Below are positions 61,066 through 64,000 of a stretch of 64,000 bases of DNA, piece by piece. The notes under the pieces were generated by a model. The model was not told where the DNA came from and did not search any database. It worked only from the letters and a program-made list of their open reading frames with translations. The position numbers and the translations under genes are program-made. The number at the start of each line of letters is the position of its first letter. The first letter of the stretch is position 1. This stretch comes from Saccharopolyspora rosea (GTDB taxonomy: Bacteria; Actinomycetota; Actinomycetes; Mycobacteriales; Pseudonocardiaceae): assembly GCF_025643595.1 (NCBI RefSeq), contig NZ_CP102826.1, positions 806,001 through 870,000 of the forward strand. The letters are read 5' to 3'.

Positions 61066-63960
61066 GTGGCCATGCGGCCCCCGGTAGGAATGCCGAAACT
61101 GTCCCGGCGGAGCCGGATCCTGCTGATCCTGGGCGGGGTCGTGCTGGTCGCCCTGATCGCCGGCTCGCGGCTGCTGGGCACCTACGTCGACTGGCTCTGG
61201 TACGGCGAGGTCGGGTACCGCCAGGTGTTCACCACCCAACTGCTGACCCGCATCGGGCTCGGCGTCGCCGCGACCGCGTTCCTCGGCGGCGTGCTGGCGC
61301 TGAACCTGTGGTTGGCCTACCGCAGTCGACCGGTGTTCGTGCCGGTCAGCGGTCCGGACGACCCGCTGGCGCGGTACCGCACGGTGGTCTCCGAGCGGTC
61401 CCGGCTGTTCGGGGTGGGCATCCCGCTCGTGGTCGGCATCATCGGCGGACTCGCGGCGCAGGCCGAGTGGCCGACGCTCCAGCTGTTCCTGCACAGCGTC
61501 CCGTTCGGCCAGACCGACCCCGAGTTCGGCCACGACATCAGCTTCTACACCTTCCAACTGCCCTTCTACCGGTTCCTGCTGTCGTGGGCCTTCATCGCCG
61601 TGACCATCGGCTTCGTCGGGGCGCTGGTCACGCACTACATCTTCGGCGGCATCCGGCTCGCCGGGCGGTCCGGGCAGCTGTCCCGGCCCGCGCGGATCCA
61701 GCTGGCCGTGCTGGCCGGTCTGTTCGTGCTGGTCAAGGCGGTCGACTACTTCTTCGACCGGTACGACCTGCTGCTGTCGCAGCGCAACGCGCTGTTCACC
61801 GGTGCCAGCTACACCGACCTGAACGCGGTGATGCCGGCGAAGCTGATCCTGATGTGCATCGCGGTGTTCTGCGCGATCGCCTTCTTCGCGGTGATCTTCC
61901 TGCAGAACCTGCAGATCCCGGCGCTGGCGACGGTGCTGCTGATCCTGTCCAGCGTGGTCGTCGGTGCGGTGTGGCCGGCGCTGATGGAGCAGTTCTCGGT
62001 GCGCCCCAACGCAAACCAGCGCGAGGCGCAGTCGATCGAGCGGAACCTGGCGGCCACCAAGTCGGCCTTCGGGATCGGGCCGGACAAGGTCCACATCGCC
62101 GACTACCCGGGCAAGACCGACCTGCAGCCCAGCGAGGTCGCCGCGGACAAGGGCACCATCCCCAACATCCGCCTGCTGGACCCCAACGTGCTCGCGCCGA
62201 CGTTCACCCAGCTGACCCAGCAGTACAACTTCTACGGCTTCACCGACAAGCTGGACGTGGACCGCTACCGGGACCGCGACGGCAAGCTGCAGGACTACCT
62301 GGTCGCGCTGCGCGAGATCAACACCGACGGACTGGCCGCCAACCAGCAGTCGTGGATCAACCGGCACATGGTCTACACGCACGGCAACGGCTTCGTCAGC
62401 GCCCCGGCCGACCGGGTCGACTCGACCCTCAAGGAGGGTGCGACGCAGGGCGGCTACCCGGTGTTCAGCATCAGCGACGTCGCCAACGCCGGGAACGGTG
62501 CGATCAAGGTCGACCAGCCGCGGACCTACTACGGCGAGCTGGTGTCCGACTACGCGATCGTCGGCGGCAACCCCGGCGAGGCGCCGCGCGAGTACGACAC
62601 CGACCAGCAGCAGTACACCTACCGCGGCAAGGGCGGTGTCTCGCTGGGCAACCTCTTCCGCAGGCTGGTGTTCGCCGCCTACTACGGCGAGCGGAACATC
62701 CTGTTCAACCAGGCCATCGGGCCCGACTCGAAGATCATCTACGAGCGGAACCCGCGGGACCGGGTGCAGAAGGTGGCGCCGTGGCTCAAGCTCGACGGCG
62801 ACCCGTACCCGGCGGTGGTCAACGGCCGCATCAAGTGGATCGTCGACGGCTACACCACGCTGAACAACTACCCGTACTCCCAGCTGACCGAGCTGGGCGA
62901 GGCCACCAACGACACGCTGACCGGCGTGCAGCGGCAGCCCAACCAGCAGATCAACTACATCCGCAACTCGGTCAAGGCCACCGTCGACGCCTACGACGGG
63001 TCCGTCGACCTGTACGCCAACGACCAGAACGACCCGGTGCTCAAGGCGTGGGAAGGCGTGTTCCCCGGCGTGGTCAAGCCGGCCAGCGCGATCAGCCCGC
63101 AGCTGCGCGACCACTTCCGCTACCCGGAGGACCTGTTCAAGGTGCAGCGCAAGCTGCTCACCCAGTACCACGTGAGCAACCCAGGGGACTTCTTCTCCAA
63201 CCAGACCTTCTGGGAAGTCCCGTCGGACCCGACCAGCAGCGGGCACAGCAGCAGCGGCCAGGGCAGCCAGCAGCCGCCCTACTACGTGATGGCCCAGGTC
63301 GAAGGCCAGGACCGGCCGACGTTCCAGCTCACCAGCGCGCTCACCGCGCTGCGCCGCAACAACCTGGCGGCCTGGGTGACGGCGTCGTCGGACCCGCGGA
63401 CCTACGGTCAGCTCACCGTGCTGCGGCTGCCGACCAACACCCAGACCCCGGGGCCGAACCAGGTCCAGAACCAGATGGAGTCGACCCCGGAGGTCACCGA
63501 GAACCGCACCCTGTTCAACAACCCGAACGTCACCGCGATCTTCGGCAACCTGCTGACCCTGCCGGTCTCCGGCGGTCTGCTCTACGTCGAACCGATCTAC
63601 ATCCAGCGCAACGAGCGGGACTCCTACCCGCAGCTGGCGCGGGTGCTGGTGTCCTTCGGCGGCAAGGTCGGGTTCTCCGAGACCCTCAACGGGGCGCTGG
63701 CGCAGGTCTTCGGTCCCGGCGCCGGCGGCGGGAACAACCAGCCCGGACAGGGCGACCAGCAGCAGAAGCCGCCGGGCAACCCGACGCCGCAGCAACCGGC
63801 CAGCCCCGAGCTGTCCCAGGCGGTCGCCGACATCCGGACCGCGCTCGACCACGTGCGGGCGGCCCAGCAGTCCGGGAACTTCGCCGACCTCGGCAACGCC
63901 TACCAGCAGTTGGACCAGGCCACCAGGAGGTTCGAGAAGGCCCAGTCCGGCGGCGGCTGA
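61066..63960 (+). CDS. UPF0182 integral membrane protein
   Basis: 964 residues. Seven hydrophobic segments in the first 330 residues (for example ILLILGGVVLVALIAGS, LLTRIGLGVAATAFLGGVLAL, LVVGIIGGLAA, LLSWAFIAVTIGFVGALVTH) are followed by a large outside domain with the conserved YIRNSVKATVDAYDGSVDLYANDQNDPVLKAW-type region and an Asn/Gln/Pro-rich tail with a final helix. Mtb Rv3193c is the counterpart. Function unknown; the size of the outside domain suggests an envelope role. GTG 61066 with AGGAG eight bases upstream is preferred over the ATG two codons later. Confidence 0.88.
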   Translation: MAMRPPVGMPKLSRRSRILLILGGVVLVALIAGSRLLGTYVDWLWYGEVGYRQVFTTQLLTRIGLGVAATAFLGGVLALNLWLAYRSRPVFVPVSGPDDPLARYRTVVSERSRLFGVGIPLVVGIIGGLAAQAEWPTLQLFLHSVPFGQTDPEFGHDISFYTFQLPFYRFLLSWAFIAVTIGFVGALVTHYIFGGIRLAGRSGQLSRPARIQLAVLAGLFVLVKAVDYFFDRYDLLLSQRNALFTGASYTDLNAVMPAKLILMCIAVFCAIAFFAVIFLQNLQIPALATVLLILSSVVVGAVWPALMEQFSVRPNANQREAQSIERNLAATKSAFGIGPDKVHIADYPGKTDLQPSEVAADKGTIPNIRLLDPNVLAPTFTQLTQQYNFYGFTDKLDVDRYRDRDGKLQDYLVALREINTDGLAANQQSWINRHMVYTHGNGFVSAPADRVDSTLKEGATQGGYPVFSISDVANAGNGAIKVDQPRTYYGELVSDYAIVGGNPGEAPREYDTDQQQYTYRGKGGVSLGNLFRRLVFAAYYGERNILFNQAIGPDSKIIYERNPRDRVQKVAPWLKLDGDPYPAVVNGRIKWIVDGYTTLNNYPYSQLTELGEATNDTLTGVQRQPNQQINYIRNSVKATVDAYDGSVDLYANDQNDPVLKAWEGVFPGVVKPASAISPQLRDHFRYPEDLFKVQRKLLTQYHVSNPGDFFSNQTFWEVPSDPTSSGHSSSGQGSQQPPYYVMAQVEGQDRPTFQLTSALTALRRNNLAAWVTASSDPRTYGQLTVLRLPTNTQTPGPNQVQNQMESTPEVTENRTLFNNPNVTAIFGNLLTLPVSGGLLYVEPIYIQRNERDSYPQLARVLVSFGGKVGFSETLNGALAQVFGPGAGGGNNQPGQGDQQQKPPGNPTPQQPASPELSQAVADIRTALDHVRAAQQSGNFADLGNAYQQLDQATRRFEKAQSGGG

Positions 63961-64000
63961 TCCACCCACCCCCTGCGTCGTCGCTCCGCCCGGTCGGGTG

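Overview
The window is about 72% G+C, uses many GTG starts and has almost no non-coding space. Its gene content and order match the actinobacterial order Pseudonocardiales, most like a Saccharopolyspora-type organism. This placement rests on recognised gene neighbourhoods recalled from Mycobacterium tuberculosis (Mtb) and on the presence of whiB7, adnAB, an EspG-like chaperone and DUF3152/DUF3107/DUF2342 proteins; no database search was run. I see no tRNA, rRNA, CRISPR array, insertion sequence or phage gene.

Left part (1-14.4 kb): the envelope-stress locus sigE-rseA-htrA (minus strand, leaving the window at base 1), a divergent O-methyltransferase, the Fe-S carrier Mrp, a MarR regulator with a Nudix hydrolase, a DUF1003 membrane protein overlapping an MgtE-N/CBS protein, a CitE-like lyase, a very large patatin-like membrane protein, a YflT-like stress protein, two tiny genes and the Mg2+ channel CorA. 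This resembles the Mtb Rv1220c-Rv1239c neighbourhood.

Middle part (14.4-32.8 kb): a Nudix hydrolase, a small hydrophobic peptide, a PH-domain membrane protein, a PHP phosphoesterase, a stand-alone RecB-like Fe-S nuclease, a PQQ-type propeller protein and the DEAD-box helicase RhlE. Then come a ferritin-like protein, DUF3107, DUF4873, two TetR regulators flanking an AurF-type di-iron oxygenase plus alpha/beta-hydrolase operon, a second hydrolase, DUF3152, MoeZ, a TIGR02569 kinase-fold protein, a HemD-like protein, an alkyltransferase-like protein and a GH18 chitinase with a DasR-type operator. From rhlE rightwards the order follows Mtb Rv3212 down to Rv3193c.

Right part (32.9-64 kb): the DNA end-resection motor-nuclease AdnA-AdnB, two unrecognised tail-to-tail genes, a K+ channel, a zinc metallopeptidase, a small type VII secretion substrate cassette (WXG100-like, DUF3558 lipoprotein, PPE-like, EspG), an M16 peptidase pair, NudC and UvrD2. 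WhiB7 follows with a complete attenuation leader (upstream ORF, antiterminator candidate, terminator), then a small coupled gene, a methyltransferase, an ABC1 kinase, DUF5679, a YgjP-type peptidase, DUF2342, a PDZ/Lon-like protease, a PPA1309-family protein and a UPF0182 membrane protein.

The most unusual signals are not genes. (1) A 13-bp dyad-like motif, GTCC-N5-GGAC of the type GTCCGAAGTGGAC, recurs about ten times in coding and non-coding DNA and forces rare codons. (2) A near-identical 62-bp repeat carrying a terminator hairpin follows two unrelated genes. (3) The whiB7 leader can be read as a full ribosome-controlled switch. (4) At least ten genes have a TANNNT box 7-8 bp before the start codon, the mark of leaderless transcription.
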